DNA of 24,107 nt, from positions 1-24,107 of IMG/VR virus record IMGVR_UViG_3300020162_001043. One strand, written 5' to 3'. The stretch is from a virus. A program made the translations under genes and the position numbers. Each line of letters opens with the position of its first letter. The first letter of the stretch is position 1. The notes beneath the pieces were generated by a model. The model made no database searches. It saw only the letters and a list, made by a program, of their open reading frames with translations, and was not told the origin of the DNA. Positions 14,107 to 22,367 of the stretch are shown here, piece by piece.

Positions 14107-15564
14107 TTATAGCGTAATAGTGTAAATTTTATATTCAAACTTTTCTTGGTTGTACATTTGGACGCGTTCTGAAAAATGACGGATAGTGTGGTTCTGAAAA
14201 GACTTCCATGATATATCATCAGCTATATCGTAAAGCACTGCATGCGTCTTTTCTTCACTTGTCCTCAAACCTCTACCAATCGATTGAAGAACTCTGATAC
14301 GAGACTTACTAGGACTTCCAAATATAACATTATGCAAGTTAGGAATATTGATACCTGTTGAAAACGTCTTATAAGATGCAACAACGGCAGCATTATTACT
14401 CTTCTCAACTAACTTACGAATTTCTTCCCTCTCTTCACCCTCTACCTTACCATAGACAAGATAGACTTCTCTATCTGGATCGTATGCTTTAATCATGTCG
14501 TATAGCATTTTACCATGCTGCACATAATTAAACAACAGTAATGTGTTAGTATTCAACGAATTAGTAAGATTACTAATGAATTTATTTCTTGCCCCATTTA
14601 AGATAAGATGATTGAGCTCGTCTGGATATGATGGCTTTGTCTTAGCAAACAACTTACGTGTATCCTCATTGTAACTGAGAACAAGTGATTTAATCCTAAG
14701 AGATGCAACTGTACCCTGCTCCATCAACTCAGAGGTAGTTGTTACTTGCTTAACTGCTCCAAACAACCCTTCGAGTACCAACTTATTTGTATTGGTACCA
14801 TCAAGTGTACCTGTAAAGCCAAACCTATACTCACACTTTGTCATCTTTTCCATGATATCAACAAGACTCTTTGCTTTAAATTGGTGTGCCTCATCACCAA
14901 TAACAACGCCATATGTGTCAAACCAATTACTGGGGAGCTTGTATACACTCTGCCATGTTGTTACGACAAAGAATGCTGTATCTGTTACTTTTTCCTGACC
15001 TGCATATATCTTATGAATTAGTTCGGGTGGACAACCATAATCAACAAAGTCTGATGCCATCTGATGAACAAGACTTGTAGTGGGAACAACTATCAAAATC
15101 TTTTTTGAAACAAAGTATGTGGCAAGTAGGTAGATGATTAACGACTTACCTGATGCTGTCGGTGAGAGAAGGACGGTACGCTTCCTTCTGACAGCATGTA
15201 CAAAAGCATCTAATTGATAATCACGAACCTCAAACGGTAGATCAATATTTTTAATAAACTGTTTCGCTTCAACGATAGAAAAGCTTCTCTCACTAAAGTC
15301 TTCCACATTATCATACTCGAGATTGTATTCGCGTTCTTTTGCAAACAATTTAACTTGATCTATCAAACCAGCATACAGCGTACCACGCATCAAATGGAAA
15401 AGACGGATCTTGCCATCCCACAATTTATTTTTGTATGCTGGCGAAAACTTTGCACCAGGAACATTAAATGTGAAGTACTCGCTCAACTCATATGCTATAC
15501 TGCTGTCACAATGAAGCTTTAAGTGAACATTATTAAATTTAGTTACACGGATTGTATCCGTCAT
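14107..15564 (-). CDS. uvsW: Recombination helicase UvsW
   Basis: 485-residue SF2 helicase (T4 UvsW about 500), which unwinds branched DNA and R-loops and promotes the switch from origin- to recombination-dependent replication. Motifs: Q-type segment RDYQLDAF (114-121), Walker A PTASGKS (135-141), PTTSLVHQMA with DFVDYG (161-177), DEAH (224-227), GFTGTL (249-254), FSTGINIPNLH (402-412) and motif VI QSIGRGLR (428-435). The N-terminal part (residues 1-90, with KLWDGKIRL) corresponds to the T4 UvsW DNA-binding domain. The start overlaps the uvsY stop by four bases (ATGA), so the two recombination proteins are probably translated together. Confidence 0.96.
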   Translation of the reverse strand: MTDTIRVTKFNNVHLKLHCDSSIAYELSEYFTFNVPGAKFSPAYKNKLWDGKIRLFHLMRGTLYAGLIDQVKLFAKEREYNLEYDNVEDFSERSFSIVEAKQFIKNIDLPFEVRDYQLDAFVHAVRRKRTVLLSPTASGKSLIIYLLATYFVSKKILIVVPTTSLVHQMASDFVDYGCPPELIHKIYAGQEKVTDTAFFVVTTWQSVYKLPSNWFDTYGVVIGDEAHQFKAKSLVDIMEKMTKCEYRFGFTGTLDGTNTNKLVLEGLFGAVKQVTTTSELMEQGTVASLRIKSLVLSYNEDTRKLFAKTKPSYPDELNHLILNGARNKFISNLTNSLNTNTLLLFNYVQHGKMLYDMIKAYDPDREVYLVYGKVEGEEREEIRKLVEKSNNAAVVASYKTFSTGINIPNLHNVIFGSPSKSRIRVLQSIGRGLRTSEEKTHAVLYDIADDISWKSFQNHTIRHFSERVQMYNQEKFEYKIYTITL

Positions 15565-15995
15565 CCACCTACCTTAAATCTTTCCCAGTCGATTGCATTC
15601 TTTATCAGAAACCCTCGATTGGTTATTGTCTTAATTGCTGACTCGAGAAAAGAAGCTTTCTGCTTTTGTATATCTATCTTTGCTTGAATACGCTGTAAAT
15701 CTTCATCAGAGTCAATGTAGATTGAGAGATCTTGTTTTAAGATTCTCAGCGGATTGGGATCCCATCCTTTTTTGGCAAGCGTCTCTTGATCGAGAACTCC
15801 CATGTAGTACTCATACTTTAAACGATACAAAGACTTGTACTCTTGCTCAAAAGCTTTTAATTGTAGTACTTCTTGAACGTATAGTTTATAATACTTGTGA
15901 TGCAGTAAAGGGGTCTTTAAACTCTCCGCACCCAATTCACTGCCAACCAGTTGCGAGTCTTGTGCCCACAAATCCATAATATCATCAAATTTCAT
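15561..15995 (-). CDS. uvsY: Recombination mediator UvsY
   Basis: 144 residues (T4 UvsY has 137). It helps load the UvsX recombinase on gp32-coated single-stranded DNA. The ending, with IKTITNRGFLIKNAIDWERF at about 121-140, closely parallels the T4 ending IKSRGFAIKHIQDMRAF. The central LKYEYYMG near 59-66 parallels RLDYYSG. Its position directly before uvsW supports the call. The gene begins one base after the stop of the tail-tube-like gene, with GGGGTGAT just upstream. No uvsX is seen in this window. Confidence 0.9.
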   Translation of the reverse strand: MKFDDIMDLWAQDSQLVGSELGAESLKTPLLHHKYYKLYVQEVLQLKAFEQEYKSLYRLKYEYYMGVLDQETLAKKGWDPNPLRILKQDLSIYIDSDEDLQRIQAKIDIQKQKASFLESAIKTITNRGFLIKNAIDWERFKVGG

Positions 15996-15996
15996 A

Positions 15997-16521
15997 TCAC
16001 CCCAAAGCTTTTATATCAAACCTTCTATTAGCAAAAGATACAGTAGCAGTAGCGTACTGAACATCCACAGATGTACTATCAAACTCTATGGATGAAAGGT
16101 CAACAGGAAAGCAATCATAAAAAGTTATTTCTAGGTTTGGGTTCATGGCACTTGATAAAACCACAAGCGTAATGTCTGAATAAATTCCGTCACCTGTTGT
16201 TACCCCTGCCCCAGCAATGTTACCATACTGTGCAAAGTTATCAGGAAAGCCAATACCCTTCAACCAATCATAGAGCTCGATATAATTTTTCATATCTTCG
16301 TCTATCTTGAATGTTGCTTGGAGATACCCATAAGTTAGCTTTGTACCAGGCAGAGGAATCTTGGAGAACGGTGTTTCTACATCAGCTGTACCTAATGATA
16401 CCTGAGGAATATTTACACTCTGTACAAAGTAATTAACTGTTGGTGTTTTCTTAATCTGGAGTTTGAAGCCAAGAGGAGAAAGAAAACTTTGATTGATTGG
16501 TTGATTGTCTAATACACTCAT
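15997..16521 (-). CDS. Tail-tube-like structural protein (gp19/gp54-type fold)
   Basis: 174 residues. The sequence follows the T4 tail-tube pattern and parallels the window's own gp19. It has FKLQIKKTP near 18-26, then IPQVSLGT (38-45) beside gp19 IPESTLGT, then TFKIDEDM (70-77). The final strands (CFPVDLSSIEF and ATATVSFAN) parallel FPTSISSIDL and FQVTFNYDW. T4 gp54, the tube initiator on the baseplate, has the same fold. A paralogue here could be a tube initiator, terminator or alternative tube subunit. The position after gp23 is one where I recall marine phages carrying a tail completion gene (gp3), so gp3 is an alternative. It lies behind a terminator and has its own probable late promoter and an AGGAG ribosome site. 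Confidence 0.8.
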   Translation of the reverse strand: MSVLDNQPINQSFLSPLGFKLQIKKTPTVNYFVQSVNIPQVSLGTADVETPFSKIPLPGTKLTYGYLQATFKIDEDMKNYIELYDWLKGIGFPDNFAQYGNIAGAGVTTGDGIYSDITLVVLSSAMNPNLEITFYDCFPVDLSSIEFDSTSVDVQYATATVSFANRRFDIKALG

Positions 16522-16538
16522 TTGTCACTCCTGTTTCC

Positions 16539-16546
16539 TATTTATC
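16539..16546 (-). promoter_or_regulatory. Probable late promoter box before the tail-tube-like gene
   Basis: GATAAATA on the minus strand, one base from the T4 late consensus TATAAATA. It lies immediately downstream of the gp23 terminator and 18 bases before the ATG at 16521, with AGGAG between. The arrangement (terminator, box, ribosome site, gene) is what makes a seven-of-eight match credible. The very short leader means transcription would start only a few bases before the ribosome site. Confidence 0.55.
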
Positions 16547-16550
16547 CAAT

Positions 16551-16578
16551 AAAAAAAGGCCCTCCGAAGAGAGCCTTT
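16551..16578 (-). terminator. Rho-independent terminator after the major capsid gene
   Basis: On the minus strand the RNA forms a ten-base-pair stem (AAAGGCUCUC with GAGGGCCUUU, one G-U pair) closed by a C(UUCG)G tetraloop and followed by seven U residues. On the plus strand the same position would be a C-A mismatch, so the structure favours minus-strand transcripts. It sits about 30 bases after the gp23 stop and separates the highly expressed capsid message from the genes beyond. Confidence 0.92.
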
Positions 16579-16607
16579 TAAAGAAACATACTGTCTTGTT
16601 ATTATTA

Positions 16608-17960
16608 TTACAGTAGGTTTGTAACCAAAGTACGACGGTAGTAAACGTTACTATCTTTTACAATAGCACCGGCACCGCGTGTGATACCTTGAGCAAATGG
16701 GTTCGCAACCATGCCGTAGCGAGTTTTGAAACCAATCTTTGGTGCGAAGCTGTCTTGATCGACAGCACGAACCATTTGTAGAGGAACGTATGGGCAATAG
16801 AATAGACCAGCATCAAATGCGCTCGAACCTTTGTAACCAATAACCATGTAGTTACCAGTTGCATATGGATCGATATACACCTTCATGCGACCATTCAGAA
16901 CACCAGCGAATGTGTTGCCTGTATCGTCAACTTGCAGGTTGTTGCTGTTCAGAGCAGGAGTGTAGTCCAGAACACCAGCCATTTGTAATGCAGATGCTAC
17001 ATCTGAAGAACAAACGATGATGTTACCTTTGCCACGACGTGTGTCTTTGGCAATTTGGTTAGCTTCGCGTTCGATTTGGAACATTAGGCCTTTGAACTTC
17101 TCAACTGACCAACGACCGTTAGCATCAACGTCTAAGTCGAAGATACCAGCTGTAGTTGTACCTGTATCGCAACCTTGTTTAGCTGATACGGCAATCGTAC
17201 GAACAACTTCACGGTTGATTTCAGCAAGGATCTCACCAGTCAGAATGTTTGACAATTCTGTTTCAGCGTCTAGACCATGAATTGCTTTCAGGTCTTGTGC
17301 CAATTCCATTGTGTATTCTGCTTTTAGAGCACGTGATTGAGCAGTTACAGTAACTTTCTCAATTGTGAAGCCCATTTGTGGGAAAGCAGTATTGCTTGTT
17401 GTTCCCAAAGCTTCGGCTTGTGCTGTTGACATACCACCAGCGTAGTTGTACACGCCAGTAGAAGCCAAGTTGATTGTCTGTGCAGTAGTACCAGGAACTG
17501 TACCAACTTGCTTCAGACCAATTGTGTTGGCACCAGAAACAACAGATGAGAACTCGGTGTTAACTTCGTTGTAGAATGTTTCTGCAACGTTTGCAGAAGT
17601 TGTATTGCCATACTGTGCGCGCATAGCAAAGATCAAGCCTGTTGGGCCTGTCATTGGCTGTACACCGCAGATGTCATAAGCGATCAGGTTAGGCATTGCA
17701 CGACGAACCAGGCTAATAAGCACAGGGTCGAAAGTTGCAATATTACCAGCGCCACCGGAAACACCGCTGTTAATAGGAACAGGTGACTCAGACAGATACT
17801 GGCTACCAGCGGACTGGTTGCTTGCTTCCATCAGAGCTTTTTCTGTGTTCTCAAGCAATGTAGCAATAACGCTACGCTTGTGAACGTCCTTGATAGGACT
17901 TAGGTCTTCGTGGTTCAGTACTGGAGCCCACTTTTGTTGAATTTCTTCATTAAGGTACAT
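16608..17960 (-). CDS. 23: Major capsid protein gp23
   Basis: 450 residues (T4 gp23 precursor 521), the hexameric shell protein of the T4-type head. The segment LVRRAMPNLIAYDICGVQPM (residues 84-103) is almost identical to T4, and GLIFAMRAQYG follows. In T4 the precursor loses its N-terminal propeptide at an (L/I)-x-E site cut by gp21. Here YLSE at residues 55-58 lies about 22 residues before DPVLISLVRR, close to the T4 cut position, so mature protein probably starts at Ser59 (LME at 43-45 is an alternative). The gene has an exact TATAAATA late promoter, a GGGG-rich ribosome site and a strong terminator: a well-isolated high-output unit. No gp24 vertex paralogue follows it. Confidence 0.97.
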   Translation of the reverse strand: MYLNEEIQQKWAPVLNHEDLSPIKDVHKRSVIATLLENTEKALMEASNQSAGSQYLSESPVPINSGVSGGAGNIATFDPVLISLVRRAMPNLIAYDICGVQPMTGPTGLIFAMRAQYGNTTSANVAETFYNEVNTEFSSVVSGANTIGLKQVGTVPGTTAQTINLASTGVYNYAGGMSTAQAEALGTTSNTAFPQMGFTIEKVTVTAQSRALKAEYTMELAQDLKAIHGLDAETELSNILTGEILAEINREVVRTIAVSAKQGCDTGTTTAGIFDLDVDANGRWSVEKFKGLMFQIEREANQIAKDTRRGKGNIIVCSSDVASALQMAGVLDYTPALNSNNLQVDDTGNTFAGVLNGRMKVYIDPYATGNYMVIGYKGSSAFDAGLFYCPYVPLQMVRAVDQDSFAPKIGFKTRYGMVANPFAQGITRGAGAIVKDSNVYYRRTLVTNLL

Positions 17961-18000
17961 TTTCTCTATCCCCTTCTTGGTTTAGTTAATTGGAATGTTA

Positions 18001-18008
18001 TATTTATA
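18001..18008 (-). promoter_or_regulatory. Late promoter of gene 23
   Basis: An exact T4 late box, TATAAATA, on the minus strand, 40 bases upstream of the gp23 ATG at 17960. It lies in the only longer gap of the capsid region (17961-18013), which otherwise contains the leader and ribosome site. gp55 encoded in this window is the expected sigma factor. Confidence 0.85.
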
Positions 18009-18013
18009 TTTGC

Positions 18014-19033
18014 TTATTTTTTAACCGTTCTGGAAATAGCTTGTGCATAAAATGACACAGGGCTATTCACAGTTGCTTTTTGTGGTTCAGCATTATCTTC
18101 ATCGAGTTGCTCGAGTAGATTTTGCTTGCCAGACTTCTCAGCAGGGAAATAGTTTTCCTTAACGAGTTCTAGTTTCTTACGATAATTTTCAGATGAATCA
18201 AATTGAACACCTTCTGCAAGGGCAACTAGTTTTTCTGCTTGTGTAGCAGCAAGTCCTTCTGTCACATCAGCAAGAATCTTTGCGCGATTAGATTCGCTCA
18301 GCTCACCCTTCAACGTCATGTTCTCTTCCATAACTTTGTCAAGGCGTGTTTGAATCTCTTCTACTTTTCCTGTCAGTTCTTCAACAACGTCGAATTTTTC
18401 ATCAGGAACGGAAATATGGCTCTCTTCAAACAAACCTTTTAGTTTTGTAATGAAGTTTTCTGTAATTTCAGATTTCAGAGAGTGCTCGATAGCAACTTTG
18501 TTTTCTTCCATCCATTGCTCAACCACATACTCCATGTACTGGTCAATCTTTGATGTTAGATCTTCTGAAAGCTTTTGTGTTTCTTCTTCAAGAGCAGTAT
18601 TGTATTGCTCTTCAAGTTGTGTAATTGCTTCGTTGATTTTTGCTGTAACAGCTGCTTCGAAAATAACTGTAGCCTTCTCTTTGAAGTCTTCAGATAGATC
18701 TGAACCACTGAACATAGCATCAACGTCTTCTTTAACACTGTTTGGCGCAAAGCTGTATGTCTGACCAGGTGTAGCAGAGCTACCCTTCATACCAACAGTA
18801 GCTTTGTTGCTACCAGCAGTATCTTTTGTTGTCTTAACATTGTTCTCTGTGCTTGTCTCTTCTTCACCTTCACCTGGTGCAATGTGATCAATCTTGTTCA
18901 TTGATTCACCATTACCTAGGTTAGATGCTGGCAGAGTTGCATTCTTAGCAACAGGGTCAGCTGTATGGGCAACACCAGTAGCTCCGCCACCAGTTTGGAT
19001 CTTTTCGTCCAGTTGTTTTTCTTTAACGGTCAT
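18014..19033 (-). CDS. 22: Prohead core scaffold protein gp22
   Basis: 339 residues (T4 gp22 about 270). Position between the protease gp21 and capsid gp23, with the typical scaffold composition: very rich in Glu, Lys and Ala, no Cys or Trp clusters, and long predicted coiled-coil stretches (about 105-190 and 215-270). The N-terminal 100 residues are Gly/Thr/Ser-rich and probably disordered, longer than in T4. The scaffold fills the prohead and is later digested by gp21; several L-x-E sites are present. An AAAGGAG ribosome site and a late promoter box precede it. Assignment rests on position and composition more than on sequence identity. Confidence 0.88.
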   Translation of the reverse strand: MTVKEKQLDEKIQTGGGATGVAHTADPVAKNATLPASNLGNGESMNKIDHIAPGEGEEETSTENNVKTTKDTAGSNKATVGMKGSSATPGQTYSFAPNSVKEDVDAMFSGSDLSEDFKEKATVIFEAAVTAKINEAITQLEEQYNTALEEETQKLSEDLTSKIDQYMEYVVEQWMEENKVAIEHSLKSEITENFITKLKGLFEESHISVPDEKFDVVEELTGKVEEIQTRLDKVMEENMTLKGELSESNRAKILADVTEGLAATQAEKLVALAEGVQFDSSENYRKKLELVKENYFPAEKSGKQNLLEQLDEDNAEPQKATVNSPVSFYAQAISRTVKK

Positions 19034-19056
19034 TTAAGGCTCCTTTGACTTTTATT

Positions 19057-19064
19057 TATTTATA
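19057..19064 (-). promoter_or_regulatory. Late promoter of gene 22
   Basis: Exact TATAAATA on the minus strand, 24 bases upstream of the gp22 ATG (19033) and immediately after the gp21 stop (19068). It resembles the gene 23 late promoter and would add scaffold transcripts to read-through from upstream. Confidence 0.8.
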
Positions 19065-19067
19065 AAA

Positions 19068-19727
19068 TTATCTTTTCGAAAGGTCTTTGAAGAACTGATT
19101 AAATACTTTAATTGCAGTTTCTTCGGATATTTTTTGGCGGGCACCGCGATTAATTTCTTGTTTGTATTGCTCGACACGCTCAGCTTTAAGAAGACCGTTA
19201 TCCCATACCCATTCAACGCCTTCCATAATACCGCGGACAAATGCGTCAGGAGCGGAAGGATCGGCAACAATATCTCCAGCGGTAGCTAGATGAAAGTCAT
19301 CTTGTACTTCCATAATACCACTACTGTTTTCTTTAATACTGCCCATACCACGAGAGGAGATACCAAGCGAAGCTCCCTCACTTACCAATCCCTTGACAAT
19401 ATTACCCATTGGGGTATCAAGCACCTTGGCTTTACCCATAATGTTATTGCCTTCGCGATGTAATTTCTTGAACATAATACATGCGCGTTCAAGATTAATT
19501 GTTGGACCAGAAGGATGTCCCAATTCACCATACGCTCTATTCTTCATTACATACTGTTCGTTGTAACGATTCATTTCTTTTTCTAGCGTATTAATTTTGT
19601 ACATGCGACCGTTGCGATTCTCTATTTCGCCTTGCATGATAATACCTTCAATAAAAACGTGCTTCTTGCCTTCTTTTTCTTCGACAATGTATTTCACGTC
19701 TTCGTTTAATTCGGTAATTAATTTCAT
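19068..19727 (-). CDS. 21: Prohead core protease gp21
   Basis: 219 residues (T4 gp21 about 212). Serine protease that matures the prohead by cutting scaffold, core and capsid proteins. GELGHPSGP at 67-75 carries the catalytic His71, and LGISSRGMGS at 121-130 carries the nucleophile Ser (Ser124 or Ser125). The GRMY near 40-43 and a downstream Asp-rich DIVADPSAPDA (152-162) are also usual for this family. AAGGA precedes the ATG, eight bases after the previous stop. Its place before gp22 and gp23 is the standard T4 order. Confidence 0.94.
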   Translation of the reverse strand: MKLITELNEDVKYIVEEKEGKKHVFIEGIIMQGEIENRNGRMYKINTLEKEMNRYNEQYVMKNRAYGELGHPSGPTINLERACIMFKKLHREGNNIMGKAKVLDTPMGNIVKGLVSEGASLGISSRGMGSIKENSSGIMEVQDDFHLATAGDIVADPSAPDAFVRGIMEGVEWVWDNGLLKAERVEQYKQEINRGARQKISEETAIKVFNQFFKDLSKR

Positions 19728-19735
19728 GTTTATCC

Positions 19736-20011
19736 TTAACGGTAAGCCACAGGTACGGCACGTACTGGCCCACCCGTCTGCTGGACAGCAAGTGTATCTG
19801 TTGGATCTTTAACAACAACATAGCTACCAAAACCAGTACCGTGGTGTCCTAATGTGAATACAGCCTTCGTCGTACCATTAGCATATGCTTGAGTAACGTT
19901 GGCAGAGTTTGCACCATCGAGATTTGATAATAGAACAAGTGGTGCTGTTGCTATATTGTTCGCTGTTGTTAATACAAGTTGCGAACCAATAAATTTGATT
20001 ACATCAGCCAT
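19736..20011 (-). CDS. Small unknown protein in the head-assembly cluster
   Basis: 91 residues, not recognised. It has a strong ribosome site (AAGGAGGT) within the end of the upstream gene and overlaps its stop by eight bases, so it is certainly arranged to be translated. The protein is rich in Ala, Thr, Val and Asn with alternating hydrophobic residues, a beta-rich pattern, and has few charged residues. T4 has no gene between 68 and 21. Being inside the prohead operon, it may be a minor virion or head-decoration protein, but this is inferred from location only. Confidence 0.85.
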   Translation of the reverse strand: MADVIKFIGSQLVLTTANNIATAPLVLLSNLDGANSANVTQAYANGTTKAVFTLGHHGTGFGSYVVVKDPTDTLAVQQTGGPVRAVPVAYR

Positions 20012-20498
20012 TTAAGACCTCCTTGGTCACTTCGATTACTGCATCGTAATCTTCTGCTTCAATTAATTCTATAAAGATCTGCTTATGTGCTTCATCTAAA
20101 AGCTCATACACTTCTTGAATATCACCACGAATGTCTTCTGCAAATACATGGAACAGATCATTTGTTTCTTCTGCAACCGGCTTGTTGATATCAGCTGGTG
20201 TCAGATGCTTCTCACCAAGTACTTGCTTAAGTGTTTTTGACTCATACACTTTCTGATCTTCACCAGGATTGTATCCATGTCCCTTGGAACGATCATGTAC
20301 TTTAATGTTTGTTGCACGAAAGTGATCATCACCGTTACCATTAACATCGTCTGTCTTTTTGATAACATGCTTGTCCATAAAACGCTTTTCATCCTTTGTC
20401 TTTGGGACATAGGATGTTACCGAGTCAGGCTCGACAGGCGAAGATGGAGTAGGGACTTCAGGCTTCTTCAGTTCCAGCAGCTGCTTCAATGTTTTCAT
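20004..20498 (-). CDS. 68: Probable prohead core protein (gp68-like position)
   Basis: 164 residues from the ATG at 20498, chosen because AGGAA lies just upstream. A frame opening at 20534 adds a 12-residue Lys/Arg run without such a site. It overlaps the end of the gp67-like gene by 41 bases. The start MKTLKQLLELKK is amphipathic and Lys-rich, the middle is hydrophilic (many Asp, Lys, Pro), and the C terminus (about 120-164) is acidic and helical. This suits a prohead core component and its place matches T4 gene 68 (141 residues). Sequence identity to T4 gp68 cannot be judged here, so the symbol rests on gene order. Confidence 0.7.
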   Translation of the reverse strand: MKTLKQLLELKKPEVPTPSSPVEPDSVTSYVPKTKDEKRFMDKHVIKKTDDVNGNGDDHFRATNIKVHDRSKGHGYNPGEDQKVYESKTLKQVLGEKHLTPADINKPVAEETNDLFHVFAEDIRGDIQEVYELLDEAHKQIFIELIEAEDYDAVIEVTKEVLNG

Positions 20499-20703
20499 TC
20501 GGTTCTTCCTCTTGTTCTTCCGATGCTTCCGCATCAGCGTCTTCGTAGTTAAAATAATTCTTTGCTACTTCTATTTTCTTTGCTTCAATAGAGTCTGCGA
20601 TTTTATCTAGTACAAGTGATGCAAATGCTGACTGAAAATCACTTGGACTTTCTGCACGTGCAGCATTAATCATGTCATCAATTGTATATTGTTTTTCACT
20701 CAT
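20458..20703 (-). CDS. 67: Prohead core protein gp67-like
   Basis: 81 residues (T4 gp67 has 80). Like gp67 it has an N-terminal helical half (IEAKKIEVAKNYFN near 38-51, comparable to the KEEKIAIARNF stretch of T4) and a highly acidic C-terminal tail rich in Glu and Asp (about 53-80). gp67 is a small core component of the prohead, cut to internal peptides by gp21. It lies between portal gp20 and the gp68-position gene, as in T4. GGAGA precedes the ATG. Confidence 0.82.
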   Translation of the reverse strand: MSEKQYTIDDMINAARAESPSDFQSAFASLVLDKIADSIEAKKIEVAKNYFNYEDADAEASEEQEEEPNENIEAAAGTEEA

Positions 20704-20718
20704 ATTTTCTCCAATTAT

Positions 20719-22341
20719 TTAGTTGAATTGTTCTGCGGGAGCTACCGAGCCAAATCCACCGCCACCGGGGCCTTGAGGATTGTTTTGACCAGGAGGTGCA
20801 TTGCCGCCTTGCACCGGATTACCAGCTTCATCAACCTGTTGTTGATACAATGGATTCTCTTGCTCAGCCATACTCTGCTCATCCATCTCTTCAATCTCTT
20901 CATCCGATTGATAAAGAACGTGCTTGCGTACCCACTCATTAGAATAGTACTTACCAATGTATGGTTGCATTTGATCTAACGTTGTTAATCTATCGCGCAT
21001 TACAGTTGTTGATTTCTGTTGCTCAAAGTAATTATCTTTTGTATAATCAAACTTAACATAAGATTCAATTGCTTCCCAATCTTCCTCTGTCATAACATTC
21101 TTAAGCAGCAATTGCTTTTTCAGTGCCTCTAAGAAGAGGTGGTTAAATCTCATACGAAGACGATCAATAAACTTACTAAACTTAATTTCGTCTCTTGATA
21201 CTTCTTGGTCTTGACCAAAAATAAATGCACCATCTTGTTGCAAACGTGTTGCTGGTACATTCAGTGATTCGTATAATTTCTTTTGGAAGTATTCGACATC
21301 AGCCAGCTCACCAAGATTTTGACCTGCTGGCAATGTTGTAATTTCTGTACCACGTGAACCATCTCTACGTGGTAACCAGTAATCTTCTAGCATCGTCATA
21401 AACTTACGATCATCACGAATCTCACCTGTTGATGAATCGTATACGACCTTGTTCTTATGACGTTGCATCATATCGCGAATGTACTGCTCTGCCTTCATCT
21501 TTGGAAGGTTACCTACATCGATATAGAATATACGACGTTCTGGAGCACGAGATATACGGTAAACAATTGTTGCATCTTCTAAAGCTCTAAGCTGATTCAA
21601 TGGCTTAATTGCTTTGTGTAAATGACTTAGTACAACAGTATTCATTGGGTCCAACACACCAGATGTTGTATGAATGATACTATCAGGTGCAATCTTCAGA
21701 CCTTGTACTGCTGTCGCTGTACCAACTTCACCGGCTTTATTCTGAAAGCCTTTTTCATTGTATATGAAATATTCTTGTACTGTCTGCGTTTGCGTTACTT
21801 GTGATTGTTTATCACGCTTACGCTTTATTTCACGAATCTTACGCAGCTTGCGTGGATCGATATATCGTAATTCTTTTATGCCTTCGTTAGGCTTTGTTAT
21901 ATCAATAATAATATGATAGTACATTCTACCATCAACATACCAACGTTTGAATATATCGTATGCTGACTTATTAAAGTCTAATAATGTTAATACAGATTCA
22001 AATTCAGTAGTAATTAATTTTTTAATATTAGCTGATAACTTAGTATCATCTAAATTAATCTGAACAATTTTTTCTTTATCTTCAATAACAATAGCTTCGT
22101 TGAGAATGTCATCAGTAGCACGCTCGACTTCTGGGTGCATTGACATTTCACGATACTTTGTTACAAGCTCGGCCTCTGTACGAGCAGCACCTTGTAAGTC
22201 TACATAGGTACCGTATGCCCCTCCAGCGGCGACGACAACAGCACCATCATCTTTAATTTCTGGTGCAAATGCCGGTTGTTTATCTTGCTCTTCTTGGGGG
22301 TCGACCGCTCGACGAATCTCAAATCCAAATAAATTGGCCAT
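20719..22341 (-). CDS. 20: Portal vertex protein gp20
   Basis: 540 residues (T4 gp20 524). It forms the dodecameric ring at the head vertex through which DNA is packaged and to which the neck joins, and it starts prohead assembly. Typical portal segments: FKRWYVDGRMYYHIIID near 129-145, ELRYIDPRKLRKIREI soon after, FYIDVGNLPKMKAEQY, YWLPRRDGSRGTEITTLPAG and NVPATRLQ. The last 45 residues are a Gly/Pro/Gln/Asn-rich tail probably disordered. GGAG precedes the ATG. Marine phage surveys use this gene as a marker. Confidence 0.97.
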   Translation of the reverse strand: MANLFGFEIRRAVDPQEEQDKQPAFAPEIKDDGAVVVAAGGAYGTYVDLQGAARTEAELVTKYREMSMHPEVERATDDILNEAIVIEDKEKIVQINLDDTKLSANIKKLITTEFESVLTLLDFNKSAYDIFKRWYVDGRMYYHIIIDITKPNEGIKELRYIDPRKLRKIREIKRKRDKQSQVTQTQTVQEYFIYNEKGFQNKAGEVGTATAVQGLKIAPDSIIHTTSGVLDPMNTVVLSHLHKAIKPLNQLRALEDATIVYRISRAPERRIFYIDVGNLPKMKAEQYIRDMMQRHKNKVVYDSSTGEIRDDRKFMTMLEDYWLPRRDGSRGTEITTLPAGQNLGELADVEYFQKKLYESLNVPATRLQQDGAFIFGQDQEVSRDEIKFSKFIDRLRMRFNHLFLEALKKQLLLKNVMTEEDWEAIESYVKFDYTKDNYFEQQKSTTVMRDRLTTLDQMQPYIGKYYSNEWVRKHVLYQSDEEIEEMDEQSMAEQENPLYQQQVDEAGNPVQGGNAPPGQNNPQGPGGGGFGSVAPAEQFN

Positions 22342-22367
22342 AATTTAAATACTCCGTTGAAAGAAGA

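Noticed and set aside
20499-20534. Longer start for the gp68-position gene giving a Lys/Arg-rich N terminus
   Set aside because: The basic run mirrors the Glu-rich coding of gp67 in another frame, and the ATG at 20498 has AGGAA just upstream.
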